64,000 nucleotides of DNA from Carposina sasakii (lineage: Eukaryota; Arthropoda; Insecta; Lepidoptera; Carposinidae): contig CP053155.1 of assembly GCA_014607495.2 (NCBI GenBank), positions 1,860,001-1,924,000 on the forward strand, given 5' to 3'. This document shows positions 23,755-34,602 of this stretch, in pieces. The notes beneath the pieces were generated by a model. It did not search any database, was not told the DNA's origin, and saw only the letters and a program-made list of their open reading frames with translations. Numbering within the stretch: position 1 is the first letter of the stretch; each line of letters starts with the position of its first letter. Made by a program: the position numbers and the translations under genes.

Positions 23755-24535
23755 TAACAGCAATAATCAAAAAATAGCGTTAACTAAGGTTAACAAAATG
23801 CAAATGTAAGTAATATAAGCTCAACTATTATTATTCAGTGGCTCCATAAAACCTTATTAAATATAGATAAACCACAATACAGAGAAATTAACGACCTAAA
23901 AATAATCTAGTCTAGCGTAAAATCATTAAAACAGATCTAGACTAGGTATTATTTATTTGAATATTAAACGTTTCAATTTACTCACTTTAATAATAAACGT
24001 TCGCAGTTTGTATTGTCTTCGAAATTAATTTGGAAATTAATTAAACATGAAATATTGTTTCTGTGAAGTATGGAGCACTATTAATTACTTCGTCAAATTG
24101 TCATTACGAGGCGGAGTTATTTATTTTTGTATATTATGTAATTTGTTATTGTTATACTTACTGTACAAGTCAGTAGAGGGACAAGAGGGTCTTGTTGTTT
24201 TGTATGCGATGGGCTGACCACCTGTCACTACTAACCGAACTTGTACATCTCAACTATACCCTCAAAATTGGTCAGAAGTGGCACCATGTGGTTCTATCAG
24301 CCCTTGGTGCTCTGCCCACCCCGTAAGGGATAAAGGCGTGATTATTATGTATGTATCTATGTTATTGTTATGGACCAAGTGAATTTATTTAGAAAGGAAT
24401 CGGATAATGTTTTTTTTGCAAAATCTTTAAATTAATTTGACTTTGTGACCGTCGTCTGTCTCCTTCGCAAGTAAAAAAATTACAAAGTGATAGAAGTGAA
24501 TAAAAGAAAAAAAGGAGATATAAGACAGTAATAAA
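23755..24535. repeat. Left arm of a 0.8-kb inverted repeat
   Basis: Matches 27,042-27,830 in reverse complement over almost all its length. The outer part is a MITE-like block (about 405 bp, see the right arm), then a family F copy, then about 180 bp ending GGAGATATAAGACAGTAATA. The arms enclose the Gypsy remnant. Confidence 0.85.
24155..24355. repeat. Family F repeat (copy 2), in the left arm
   Basis: GTAGAGGGACAAGAGGGTCT to GCCCTTGGTGCTCTGCCCAC, near-identical to the reversed copy at 27,235-27,425. Confidence 0.75.
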
Positions 24536-24911
24536 ATTATAACAATTAGAAGGCACAGACTTACAAATTACTTATTATAATACACAGAAAAGATTCGGAG
24601 AGGTATAGGATGCGCTTAGTCAATCTCCTACCGTATTAAGTGTTAAACCTTAACCAATTAGGTCCATTTTCAGCTGAATACTGAAATGATGTGTGAGCAA
24701 AGACCAGCTAGTATTATATTATAATAATATTCATTCTCCACATAACCGTAACGCTATAACAACACAACCGACCTTACTCCACGGTGTTTATTTAAAAAAA
24801 GCTTAAGCATTTTCCGACGTAATATTCTCAGTAGGTACAAAATTGTATTAACGACAGAGAGAAGCATTAAAAGCGCTTCGTTTACGCTTAAAGCGCTTAC
24901 CGGGTAGCTTA
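24536..24911. other. Unassigned, between inverted arm and LTR candidate
   Basis: Contains AAAGCGCTTCGTTTACGCTTAAAGCGCTTAC-like internal repetition around 24,868-24,900. Otherwise nothing recognised. Confidence 0.35.
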
Positions 24912-25159
24912 TGTTACAAACAAAAATAAATATAGTGTCGGTTGAGAATCGAGTTAATGCGAACCTCTTGTACAGAGATTTTCTATTTTAAAATAAGGTT
25001 TATGTTATGAAGAAAGTTAGTTTATTCTTAAAACTTAAACATAAGAAATACTTAAAGAATAATAAATAGTAACATAATTGTGATGTATGTGAAGATTAAT
25101 AAAAGTCAGTCTCGAAATAACTGGTTGTTTAATTTGTACATCTCTGCATATTTATCACA
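24912..25159 (+). repeat. Candidate 5' LTR of the Gypsy remnant
   Basis: The stretch runs TGTTAC...ATCACA and is followed by TTTTGGCGACGAGGATGG, a primer-binding-site-like sequence often seen just after Ty3/Gypsy LTRs. An AATAAAAG signal lies near 25,098. No second LTR is present to confirm the left border, so only the right border is reasonably supported. Confidence 0.35.
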
Positions 25160-25173
25160 TTTTGGCGACGAGG

Positions 25174-26062
25174 ATGGGATCCAAAACCAATTTTAAGGAG
25201 TTTGATGTACAAACGGGAAAGTGGGCCACCTATATTACACAGTTACGAGCGTGGTTTGACGTAAATGGAGTTGCACCAGACAAATAAGCTAAGTATCTCG
25301 TGGCGGTCGTCGGGTCGGACATTTTGGATTTAATTATCGACTTGTGTTATCCAGAATTACCAGAATCTGTGCCGTTCCAAGAGATTGTAGACAAAATTCA
25401 AGCTCATTTGTCTCCCAAGAGGTCAGAGGTCGCGGAGCGTATAGTTTTCGTAGCTGCAAGCAGGAAGCGGGGCAGTCGCTCAACGATTACTTGGCAAAAT
25501 TACGTCGACTCGCAAAGGAATGCAACTTCACCAAACCGGAGTACTTGGAGGAAAACCTACGTGATCAGTTAGTGTACGGCTTACGCAGTGATACCATCAG
25601 ATTCCGTCTGATGGCCGAGGAGAAGCTGACACTCGACTGTGCGACAAGGCTGGCGTTGTCGCTGGAGGCGGCTGAACGAGACTCGCGAGCCAGCAACGTG
25701 GTGGTGGCGCTAGGCGGCGAGAACGTGCACGCGGTGCGCGCCGGCCCGGCCACGTCCACCTCGCGGGCCTGGGGCGCCGGCGGCGGCGGCAGCGGCGGCG
25801 CGCAAGCTCCGCACTCCAGGCGGGCCGGGCAGCGGCGTCCGGGGGCAACGCGTTGGTTGCCGTGTGGTAAATGCGCGCGCACCCATCAACCAGGAAAGTG
25901 CAGTTTTGCAAACTCAGTGTGTTACGTATACTCTCAAATAGGGCATATCGCTAAAGTGTGTAAAATGCGTCGGCAAGTAAACAACGTCGAAGTTGATCAG
26001 TATTGTTACCGTGATGACAATAATACCCATTACAGTGATGATTGCGATGATGACGTGCCGAT
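25174..26062 (+). pseudogene. Ty3/Gypsy-type gag remnant
   Basis: The reading starts at ATG 25,174 and shows gag-like F-D-V-Q-T-G-K-W-A-T-Y-I-T-Q-L-R-A-W-F, an in-frame TAA at 25,285, then a frame change near 25,448 into C-K-Q-E-A-G-Q-S-L-N-D-Y-L-A-K-L-R-R-L-A. Further on are a Gly/Ala-rich linker (GC-rich, 25,735-25,850) and a nucleocapsid region: C-G-K-C-x4-H-x4-C, and a second knuckle in which the second Cys is Tyr. Gag packages retroelement RNA. The stop, the shift and the damaged knuckle make it non-functional. The minus-strand frames here are shadows of the GC-rich linker. Confidence 0.85.
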
Positions 26063-26111
26063 ATACGTCATCTAGGGCGATGGTGCGGATAACCGCCCCT
26101 GGTATAGGGAT

Positions 26112-26771
26112 GTGATAATTAACGGTGCGAAGTTGAAAATGCATCCGTGGGCTTGGCCACAGCTACCTTGGTACAGAGTACACGTCGATTTTTTATCCCC
26201 GAGAGCACAATTATACTACCTTGTACTCGTGGACGCGCATTCAAAATGGCTAGAGGTAAGTCGAGTTAGCAGTACTGGAGCGTCGGTTACGATAGCTTGT
26301 CTACGAGAGATGTTCGCAAGATTTGCGAACCCACAGGAGCTTGTATCGGACAATGGGCCACCATTTTCTAGCAGAGAATTTGGTAATTATATGGATGTGT
26401 GTGCCATCAAACATATCTTAGTTTCACCATACAAACCGAGTAGTAACGGGGCGGCAGAAAACGCCGTAAAACTAGTAAAGGTTTGTCTGAGTAAAGCAGC
26501 ACGGGATAAGCGCGATACCGATGTAGCTCTGCAGACGTTCTTAATGAGACACCGTTGTACGCCACATACCACTACAGAACGTACTCCGTCAGAGTTGCTA
26601 ATAAAAAGGACAATAAGAACGAATTTTGACCTTCTGCGCCCTGATCCTGCCGAACATGTCAGGGCAGCTCAGCGTAGACAAATGGAGACACACACAAGGA
26701 GTAACCAAGGAACTCGCGAATTTACAGCAGGGGAAGAAGTATTATTTAAAAATTACGCATTAAAAATTTAA
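26112..26771 (+). pseudogene. Gypsy integrase fused to protease start by deletion
   Basis: A continuous 219-codon frame. The first about ten residues (I-I-N-G-A-K-L-K-M) look like the start of a retroelement aspartic protease. It then jumps directly to an integrase rve core: H-V-D-F (D26), S-D-N-G-P-P-F (D80) and N-G-A-A-E-N (E116), so the DD35E spacing is intact. A chromodomain-less C-terminal part follows. Protease active site, reverse transcriptase, RNase H and the integrase HHCC finger are missing, so this is an internal deletion. No 3' LTR follows; repeat F starts at about 26,830. Confidence 0.85.
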
Positions 26772-26829
26772 TTTGTGTACAATAAAGTATAACTCTCTTG
26801 CCTGATTTTGGTACTATATAACTTAACTT

Positions 26830-27035
26830 ATACATACATACATACATATAATCACGCCTTTATCCCTCACGGGGTAGGCAGAGCACCAAGGGCCGATAGA
26901 ACCACATGGTGCCACTTCTGACCAATTTTGAAGATATAGTTGTGATGTACAAGTTTGGTTAGTAGTGACAGGTGGTCAGCCCATCGCCTACAAAACACCA
27001 AGACCCTCTTGTCCCTCTATCAGTAGATTATTATT
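26830..27035. repeat. Family F repeat (copy 3)
   Basis: Reverse copy (CCTCACGGGGTAGGCAGAGC to AAGACCCTCTTGTCCCTCTA). It lies just inside the right inverted arm, which itself contains another F copy. Confidence 0.7.
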
Positions 27036-27041
27036 ATTACT

Positions 27042-27830
27042 GTAGAGTATTACTGTCTTATATCTCCTTTTTTTCTTTTATTCACTTCTATCACTTTGTA
27101 ATTTTTTTACTTGCGAAGGAGACAGACGACGGTCACAAAGTCAAATTAATTTAAAGATTTTGTAAAAAAAAACATTATACGATTCCTTTCTAAATAAATT
27201 CACTTGGTTCATAACAATAACATAGATACATACATAATAATCACGCCTTTATCCCTTACGGGGTGGGCAGAGAACCAAGGGCTGATAGAACCACATGGTG
27301 CCACTTCTGACCAATTTTGAGGGTATAGTTGAGATGTACAAGTTTGGTTATTAGTGACAGGTGGTCAGCCCATCGCCTACAAAACACCAAGACCCTCTTG
27401 TCCCTCTACTGACTTGTACAGTAAGTATAACACTAACAAATTACACAATATACAAAAATAAATAACTCCGCCTCGTAATGGCAATTTGACGAAGTAATTA
27501 ATAGCGCTCCATACTTCACAGAAACAATATTTCATGTTTAATTATCTTCCAAATTAATTTCGAAGACAATACAAACTGCGAACGTTTATTATTAAAGTAA
27601 GTAAATTGAAACGTTTAATATTCAAATAAATAATACCTAGTCTAGATCTGTTTTAATGATTTTACGCTAGACTAGATTATTTTTAGGTCATTAATTTCTC
27701 TGTATTGTGGTTTATCTATATTTAATAAGGTTTTATGGAGCCACTGAATAATAATAGTTGAGCTTATATTACTTACATTTGCATTTTGTTTACCTTAGTT
27801 AACGCTATTTTCTGATTATTGCTGTTATTT
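27042..27830. repeat. Right arm of the 0.8-kb inverted repeat
   Basis: From the inside out: about 190 bp matching 24,345-24,535, family F (27,235-27,425), then a 405-bp block (27,424-27,828). Outside the arm, ATGCCCGGGAAGAGAAGCAGC resumes family F, as in the uninterrupted copies near 1,610 and 56,190. Confidence 0.85.
27422..27830. mobile_element. TA-flanked MITE inserted in family F
   Basis: Uninterrupted F reads CAGTATGCCCGGG. Here CAGTA is followed by about 405 foreign bases and then TATGCCCGGG, implying a TA duplication. The ends are imperfect inverses: ATAACACTAACAA, and TTATTGCTGTTAT read on the other strand. Confidence 0.6.
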
Positions 27831-29301
27831 ATGCCCGGGAAGAGAAGCAGCTGATGTATTTATACTTTTTTTCACTCCCAGAGCAGATATAGAAGTTAAC
27901 TTATAATAAAGGTAAAATAAAAAAACTTATAATAAGGTATAATTTCGTTACATAGTTGATTTTTGTATGCAGCATCCTTCAAATGCTCTATTTGGTGTAA
28001 CATACTATTATATACACTGAGGAAATAATCCCTTTTCTGTTATCTGAGGGTTGTAAAGGTTGAGGGTGCTCCAGAGAGTGCTAATTTAAAATATTTCTCG
28101 GCTAACTAAGTAGAACTCCCGAGTCATTTCGTTTCAATTTCATTTAATTTTCGCTGAACAAGATTAAAAAGTCTTACGGATAAAGCAGTTTTAAACACAC
28201 AATATACGATTTAAAGTATCTTTTTAAGGTTGAAAGGTATCGTAAAATCGCGGTAAAGGTGAGATTGGGTGCCCGAACGCATTACGAGCTACTAACTTAC
28301 AAAATTGCTCGGATAATGTGCTTTTTTTTTCTAAATAGATTATTCTTTGACCTTTAAAACTAGTTTCATAGACTTTCATAATGCGCGGTGAGTTTTCGAA
28401 TTGGTATTATGGAAATTTGACAGCTATTTGGAAAGACAAACAAGTTTGTTAAACGCCATTGAAACAATATCAATTGCTGGCCGTCTACTTGATGATAATT
28501 GTAAGTGAATAAATGTTTCTTAAAATATTTAATTGTAACAGGCGTCACTAATCGGATGTTCAAATTTCCATTGAGTGGTCGCCCACCACCGGGTTTCGGG
28601 GAAGTGTTTTTTTTTCACCTTTAGACACCGGTATAATCTATGAGTAAAGATATGTGTGATAGGCTATCTTGTACTCAATTTGCATGGTCATGAAATCTTC
28701 AGTCAAATATTACATGTTATTAGGTTTCATTGCCAGGTTCGGGTTAGATACATAAATCGAAACACCTGAAGAGTGAAGTGAGGTACGAGTTTGAATGTTA
28801 AAGAATTTACATACATAATGGATTTAGTTACGTTAGGTGGTAAGTTAAACTACTTTTATTGGTCAGAGTGCATTTTCAGGTCCATTTCGATGGTTTCAAC
28901 TTTGCAGTTTAAATCTAATTGTTTCATTTAGTATATAAAAACTCGGGTTGTAATGGAACCTGTACTAATTATTATATACCGTAGCTACACGAGTATAAAG
29001 TGCGTGTTCTTTAAAAAAAAAACAACGTTCCATTAGATAAAAAGCATTATTTTCGATCGAATCGCTATAGGTTCGTCAGCAACACGCTTGCTCCAATAGG
29101 AAGCCTTCATTTGTGGGAGTGTGGCGACAATGAACGTCGGTGCTAAACGATGCTACATTGTCTAAATACCCTGGAATGTTACCGGTAAAACAACACAAAT
29201 AAAGTTGTGAGGTTTGAAAGAAACCATATTGCGCCATATAAAATGGGATAAGGGCAGAAAGATTATGGCACACATAAAGTTAGTTTCCAAAAACAACTAA
29301 C
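27831..29301. other. Intron sequence, nothing firm
   Basis: Starts with the outer end of family F (to about 27,890). Then AT-rich DNA without exon or shared repeat; short frames at 28,366-28,563 and 29,076-29,273 (-) show no domain. Confidence 0.4.
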
Positions 29302-29478
29302 CTTCAATAAGCGGTCGTTCACAAACGTAATAGTTGCGCTCGTCGCAGCCGCGGTCATTCCACATGAAGGTTTGCGTCCAGCGCGGCGGCAGCTCCCTTC
29401 TTGCTTCCACACAGTCTTGCCCCGAGGTACCGTCGTCATTCGGCTGGCTGGAGTGCTTGCGCCAGCCGGGAAACCAGT
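29302..29478 (-). CDS. C-type lectin domain exon (C-terminal half)
   Basis: On the minus strand the exon lies between CTTGTCCCCAG and GTTAGTTG: 2 nt, 58 codons, 1 nt. The peptide is the second half of a CTLD: D-W-F-P-G-W, Q-D-C-V-E, F-M-W-N-D-R-G-C and Y-Y-V-C-E-R-P. That gives the conserved Trp, WND and three of the canonical cysteines. CTLDs bind sugars or proteins outside the cell; the usual EPN/QPD sugar-specificity triplet is not obvious here. The 1-nt overhang fits the 2-nt start of the CUB exon at 11,133-11,325, predicting a lectin-CUB order. The first half of the CTLD should lie at higher coordinates; I did not find it. Gene name not assigned. Confidence 0.9.
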
Positions 29479-29532
29479 CTGGGGACAAGATAGGTACGTT
29501 TGATATAGACTTGCTCTTAACTTTTTATACAT

Positions 29533-29893
29533 ATAGGGTGGTTTTCATTGCCACCCTTAACGAAGGGTACGTACTCTATACATCATATAAAGTAAGTTTA
29601 TGCCAAAAAAAATGCTGGGAAACGATGTAAATTTTTATTATTTTTTAAATACTTGATTGGGCGAAATATATAGTGTCCAGTGTTTATGCTAGTTCTTTTA
29701 TAGACAGATATTAATTATTTCTCGTGAAAAAATCATTTATGCAGAAAAAACGCAGTCTATTTACTCAACCTTGGACCCTAATATTTTGGAAACCAGTCAC
29801 TTCCCAGGTATGCTTCCATGGAGAAAAACGATCGTGATGATGAGGAGATTCCGTAGTTTTCGGGAACGTTGATGACCAAAAATCACCCTGTAT
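29533..29893 (+). mobile_element. MITE, family A (copy 4)
   Basis: TA|TAGGGTGGTTTTCATTGCC to AAATCACCCTG|TA. A short internal deletion removes the CTACGCGCGTCTATGTGC block. It sits about 55 bp upstream of the lectin exon on that gene's strand. Confidence 0.75.
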
Positions 29894-29924
29894 ATTACAC
29901 AAGTTGTTCTTGATGTGGGGTAGC

Positions 29925-30010
29925 CAGAACTGCAGGATCACAAAGAAAATACCACAGCCACGTGTAGCATAGCCAGGGGCCAGATGTAGATTACCTACGA
30001 TATGCGCGGT
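29925..30010. repeat. Family J fragment
   Basis: GGGTAGCCAGAACTGCAGGA and ACCACAGCCACGTGTAGCAT, as at 63,355-63,420. Confidence 0.55.
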
Positions 30011-31204
30011 CTTATAAAATTTACCTTATAAAAATACCTAAGTTTGAGAATTGTTGCGCAGAATTATAAATCATAGTTGGCTCTAGAGGGTTGTTTAGTA
30101 GAGAATACGAAAAAAATATTTAAAAAACCCATCTAAAAAGGTTGTACGTACCAACGTGGCCTCTAGTGCCTAGCATAAGCAAAATAAAAACTAAATATTC
30201 AGACGATAAGCAGCGCTTCCCTCTCCGTTTTAATCTCGACACCATAATTAATCTGCTCATAAATCTCGACATTATTCAGTTACTAACGATACCGTCGCCA
30301 TTTCGAGAGAGGTAATCTGTTTTACTATCGAATTAACTTAATCTCAGAGATTTTATTTGTACCAGTACGGTATCATTTGCAGTACTGCGTAAATCTGGGG
30401 TAATTTACCTTTTTAGGAAATGTTACGATAACTTCGTGAATTGCTCGTAAAATTGTTACATTATTGCTGGGTTACCACGGTGCGTGATATTGCGGACGGA
30501 TGCGGACCAGCCCGCATTGTACAAAGAGAATCGTCCGTACTAATGCATACATAAATAAAGTAAATGAAGACGCTCGTGACGTTTTAAGATGTATTATGCT
30601 GGCTTCCCATGGTGCGTGATTTTGCGGATCATCGCGTACGGCCGACAAGTTCAACAAATACTTTATTTACTCGTATATTTGTAAGACGTGTATAGATATA
30701 TGTAGGTAGAATATAACGCATCTTGTTTTCGAAAAGAGGTCATACATAAGTACTTACCTTTTTGGAGCTACTGTACTTATCATAGTACGATATTGTGACC
30801 AAGTTATTTCGGAGGTCCCTAAGGGATGTGAAGGGTTCGCTCAGTTATTAGGCTCCTGACTTAGTTGGTTAGTTATTCCTAAAACTATTTATTGATCTGT
30901 TTGGTTGCAGATTTCCTCAAGGAGTTCACTTTCTGACCGACATATATTTCGAAATAAATATATGTAGGTTATAAAAAAAAAATTAAGAAAATATGGTACA
31001 TAAAACAAAACTCAATATTATTAAGGTACAATATTGCAAATCAAAGTTCTGAACCAGATTGGGTTCCTTAGATAATGTACACATTATGATCAGAGTGTTT
31101 GAAGTGTATATTTGACACAACATTTTTAAATCGTTAGTTTTAAAAAACAAAAATAGTATAAGACAAAGATGGTACCTAGCGTGTTAGTGTGTTAGTACCA
31201 CAGA
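30011..31204. other. Unassigned, with a short repeated word
   Basis: GGTGCGTGATATTGCGGA (30,479) and GGTGCGTGATTTTGCGGA (30,610) are direct repeats about 130 bases apart. No gene recognised. Confidence 0.4.
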
Positions 31205-31440
31205 TTACCCCCTGTTAGTACTAAATACAATCGGACACAATATTTTCCTTACATCGTTTGTAAAAGTATTCGAAATATCAATAAAGACGTCCAGCCGAGC
31301 TTCCCCTGACGATAGTTCATTGTATTGGCGACACATTCTAACAATGGGATTATAGTACGACGTGTTATTGGAGAATGCATTTAATGCGAAGGTCTCACGG
31401 TTGCGGTCGCGCTGCCTAAACCTATGATTTCGAATTGGTT
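31205..31440 (-). pseudogene. Probable LINE reverse transcriptase C-terminal fragment
   Basis: Minus-strand frame ends with S-Y-Y-N-P-I-V-R-M-C-R-Q-Y-N-E-L and L-D-V-F-I-D-I-S-N-T-F, a pattern like the tail after the thumb region in Jockey/CR1-type ORF2 proteins. The frame runs into a family B fragment at 31,440-31,490. Dead fragment; clade uncertain. Confidence 0.5.
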
Positions 31441-31490
31441 CTTTAGAGTGGGCTGTTTTGAAAGCATTTCTGTTACACCCTGTATACCCA
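31440..31490. mobile_element. Family B end fragment
   Basis: Only the right arm is present (AGTGGGCTGTTTTGAAAG, TGTTACACCCTGTATAC). Confidence 0.55.
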
Positions 31491-31554
31491 TATATACACA
31501 CGGTTGTGTTCTCAAATAGGCTATAGGATAAAGGAAATCCTACAGCTGTGTTCA

Positions 31555-32100
31555 GAACAGTGGGGTGACAAGTTGCAAGCTTATTTGCTCGCTGTCTACG
31601 TCGTTGCTACAACGTTTCTTTGTCGCTTTATAGTCAAAAACAAGTCGCGACGCTAACATGTTCAATGAGCCATAAATTCAAAAGAATTCATTCGTCTACA
31701 CACAAAATATATTTTTGATATCAGTATTTATAAATTTATTGTAATATCACAATACTGATTTTACTCTCAGTTCTATTGATAGCTGCTGATGTATAGAAAA
31801 CGACCTGTTACCAAAACTTACGATTTGAGGTGTTCTTTAAATCTATAATTAACTTTGATAACAAAACAAGTATATAAAGTCAAGCTTTTCACTAGTATCA
31901 AATAACATAGGTACATTATTAATCTGAAACGATATAGTGTGAACATTATTCTGTACTAGCAGTCGCCACGACTTCGTCCGCGTGAGGGGGTATTGCACCC
32001 GTGCAAAGCCTGGACGAGTCCCTGATATCTGTCTATTATCATCATCAGCCTATCCACAGCCATAGTCCACTGCTGGACGTAGGCCTCCCCCAGGGCACGA
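31555..32100. repeat. Repeat fragments J, I and E in sequence
   Basis: 31,555-31,600 has the J words GTGACAAGTTGCAAGC. 31,955-32,040 is family I reversed (CCACGACTTCGTCCGCGTGA). 32,040-32,100 is the family E landmark TAGTCCACTGCTGGACGTAG. Between them the DNA is AT-rich. Confidence 0.5.
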
Positions 32101-32799
32101 GATTAGCGCGTTCAAACAAACAAACTCTTCAGCTTTATAATATTATATATAGTAGTAGATATTGATATTCGTAGTTCAGATTTCGTAGAGGTGCTACGAA
32201 ACATGATGCTACGAAATTATATTAAAGTTGCTACGAAGCTTTAGTCTAGTAGCTTTACTTGTATAAGTTTCACTAAGCGGGTTTATAAGTTAATAGTTTA
32301 CTTTTTACGTTCTCTATTAAAAATAGGTAAATTAGTTATGACAAAAACTAAAATAAAACTAAGAAAATATTTTATTCATTAGAGACTTAGATTGCAAAAA
32401 TATCCATTATTTCATAAAATTACTTACGAGCACGATATATTATATCAACGAGATTAGAAGGGTATAAGTACATTTGTGTGTACACGTTATTGGTCATGTC
32501 ACCTACGCAGTACAGGTTGTGTGCGTGGGTACCACACGTATACGAGTAGGTCGGTACGGTAATGTATTGATGGATTACAAGCCTCAAATGACGTACGCAG
32601 TTGGGTTAGGGAGCCATTATATTGATAGCCAGAGTTTATTAATATAACGGTGTGGTATAAACGTGGTAAAAAAGTAAATATATTATTATGTACCTATACA
32701 TACACACACTGTACATACGCGGCTTTTCTCAAAATGGGGTTGGGTTCTTGGTTTACTACAGGAACATGAAATAATAATCCGTTAATGTAAAATGTAAAA
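32101..32799. other. Unassigned; TGCTACGAA words
   Basis: 32,185-32,245 repeats TGCTACGAA about three times, as at 572-660. Otherwise no feature is supported. Confidence 0.4.
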
Positions 32800-32965
32800 T
32801 AAGCGCCTCCCGTGCTGACAACATAGTCCAGAATACAAACTGCGGTCACCAACCCGCCTGCCCAGCGTTGTGACTATGGGCAAATACCCCCCCATGGCAG
32901 TCTTGTGGCGTGCCCTGGGGGAGGCCTACGTCCAGCAGTGGACTGCAATAGGCTGATGATGATAA
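32800..32965 (+). repeat. RTE-type LINE 3' end, family E (copy 3)
   Basis: CGCCTCCCGTGCTGACAACA to GTCCAGCAGTGGACTGCAAT, the LINE-coding orientation. Confidence 0.65.
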
Positions 32966-33334
32966 CGATGATGAATGTAAAATACACTTGCTAACATTTG
33001 ATACTATATATAGGTACCTCATTTTATTTAGAAATAGAAATAATCCGAAAGAACGAAATTAGGTTTTTTATTAGGCACAGTTTGTGTATTATTATCATCA
33101 ATAGTTCCTAAAGAGTTTTCTACTCAATTTAATAGTACCTACTTATATAAAGTTTGCACTATAAAAAACCTAAAGAAGCTGATTTCCTCCTGATTTCGCA
33201 AACACAAAACTGAACTTGTTAGTAGGATACATCAATATGGAAAAACTTTCACGAAATTCGAATTACCAAAGATTTATTAAATAGTTAAAAGCAAAAGTTG
33301 TTTTTGAATTATTGAGTCCCATTTATATAGAAAC
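32966..33334. other. Unassigned AT-rich stretch
   Basis: No feature supported. Confidence 0.35.
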
Positions 33335-33870
33335 TAGCGGCCGCCCACGACTTCGTACGCCAGAAAAAGCATTACATCCGTGCGAAGCCGGGGCGGGTCC
33401 CTAGTTATACATGTATATCATCATCATCATCAGCCTATTGCAGTCCACTGCTGGACGTAGGCCTCCCCCAGGGCACGCCACAAGTCTGCCATGGGGGGTA
33501 TTTGCCCATAGTCACCACGCTGGGCAGGCGGGTTGGTGACCGCAGTTTGTATTTTGTACTATGTTGTCAACACGGGAGGCGCTGCTGCCCACCTTCCGGA
33601 AACCCTTAATCGCCTCGTACGATACCCACGGGCAGACATGGGGTGGTACGAATTCTACTCTGCCGGCACCACGCGGCTATATGTATATTGTATGTTAAAG
33701 AAACATCTGACTTTTAAGTCGTCGTCAGCCTTTTGCAGTCCACTGCTGGACGTAGCCTCCCAAAGAGCACGCCACGAGGCTCGATCTGCCGTTTTTGCCA
33801 TCCAGTCACTACCAGCCGCCTTCTTTAAGTCGTCGATCCATCTAGCCGGAGACATTTTCACTTTTAAGTA
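33335..33870 (-). repeat. Family I fragment then RTE LINE tail (family E copy 4)
   Basis: 33,335-33,410 is family I. 33,425-33,690 is a well-preserved E unit. At 33,715-33,860 a second E unit reads on the minus strand R-W-I-D-D-L-K-K-A-A-G-S-D-W-M and A-D-R-A-S-W-R-A-L, the C-terminal signature of RTE-clade ORF2. It is the best evidence for what family E is. Confidence 0.75.
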
Positions 33871-34293
33871 GGTACTCCAGAAGTATTCCTAACACATAGT
33901 AACTAGTGTCGACTTTATCCGCGTCCAATTTCCAGGTCCGTCTACATTGTCTCCGCCCCAGTGGTTTACATTATTTATCGTCTTGGCGCGACTCTGGCTG
34001 GAAGCCAACATCATCTGGCAGAGATAACCTTACAATAAAATACTTTCCTTACAGTGAAATACTTTTAAAAACTAGATGAGTTCAAGTTTATGCTGTTATA
34101 GTGATCGTATCATTTTAGCGTTCAGTTTCATAGCGTCATAAAACGCTGCGGTAAACGTGGTTTGATGTGGCTTTATAAACCAAAGGTTGCGGGTTCAAGC
34201 CCATTCAATGTTAATGGATTTTAATAATATTAAACTATAGTATTTTTTTAAAATAAGAAACTAACTCAACTAGTGTCATTGAATTTTAAAGTT
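33871..34293. other. Unassigned stretch
   Basis: No feature supported. GGTTGCGGGTTCAAGCCC near 34,186 is box-B-like, but no box A partner was found. Confidence 0.35.
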
Positions 34294-34602
34294 ATACAGG
34301 TGATTTTTGGTCGTCAACGTTCCCGAAAACTACGGAATCTCCTCATAATCACGATCATTTTTCTCCGTGGAAGCATACCAGGGAAGTGTCTGGTTCCCAA
34401 GATATTAGGGTCCAAAGTTGAGTAAATAGACTGCGTTTTTCTGCATAGACGCACGTAGCAAGATTTTTTCACGAGAAATAATTAATATCTGTCTATGATA
34501 AAACTAGCATAAACACTGGACATTTTTTGGCATAAGCTCACTTTATTTGATGGAATACGTACCCTTCGTTAAGGGTGGAAACGAAAAAAAAACACCAGTA
34601 TA
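34294..34602 (-). mobile_element. MITE, family A (copy 5)
   Basis: Reverse copy, TA|CAGGTGATTTTTGGTCGTC to CAC-CAG|TA. The segment between the ACTGGACA word and TTTTTGGCATAAGC is deleted. Confidence 0.75.

Noticed and set aside
25565..25911. Two about 105-codon minus-strand frames
   Set aside because: Shadows of the GC-rich linker of the gag remnant on the plus strand.
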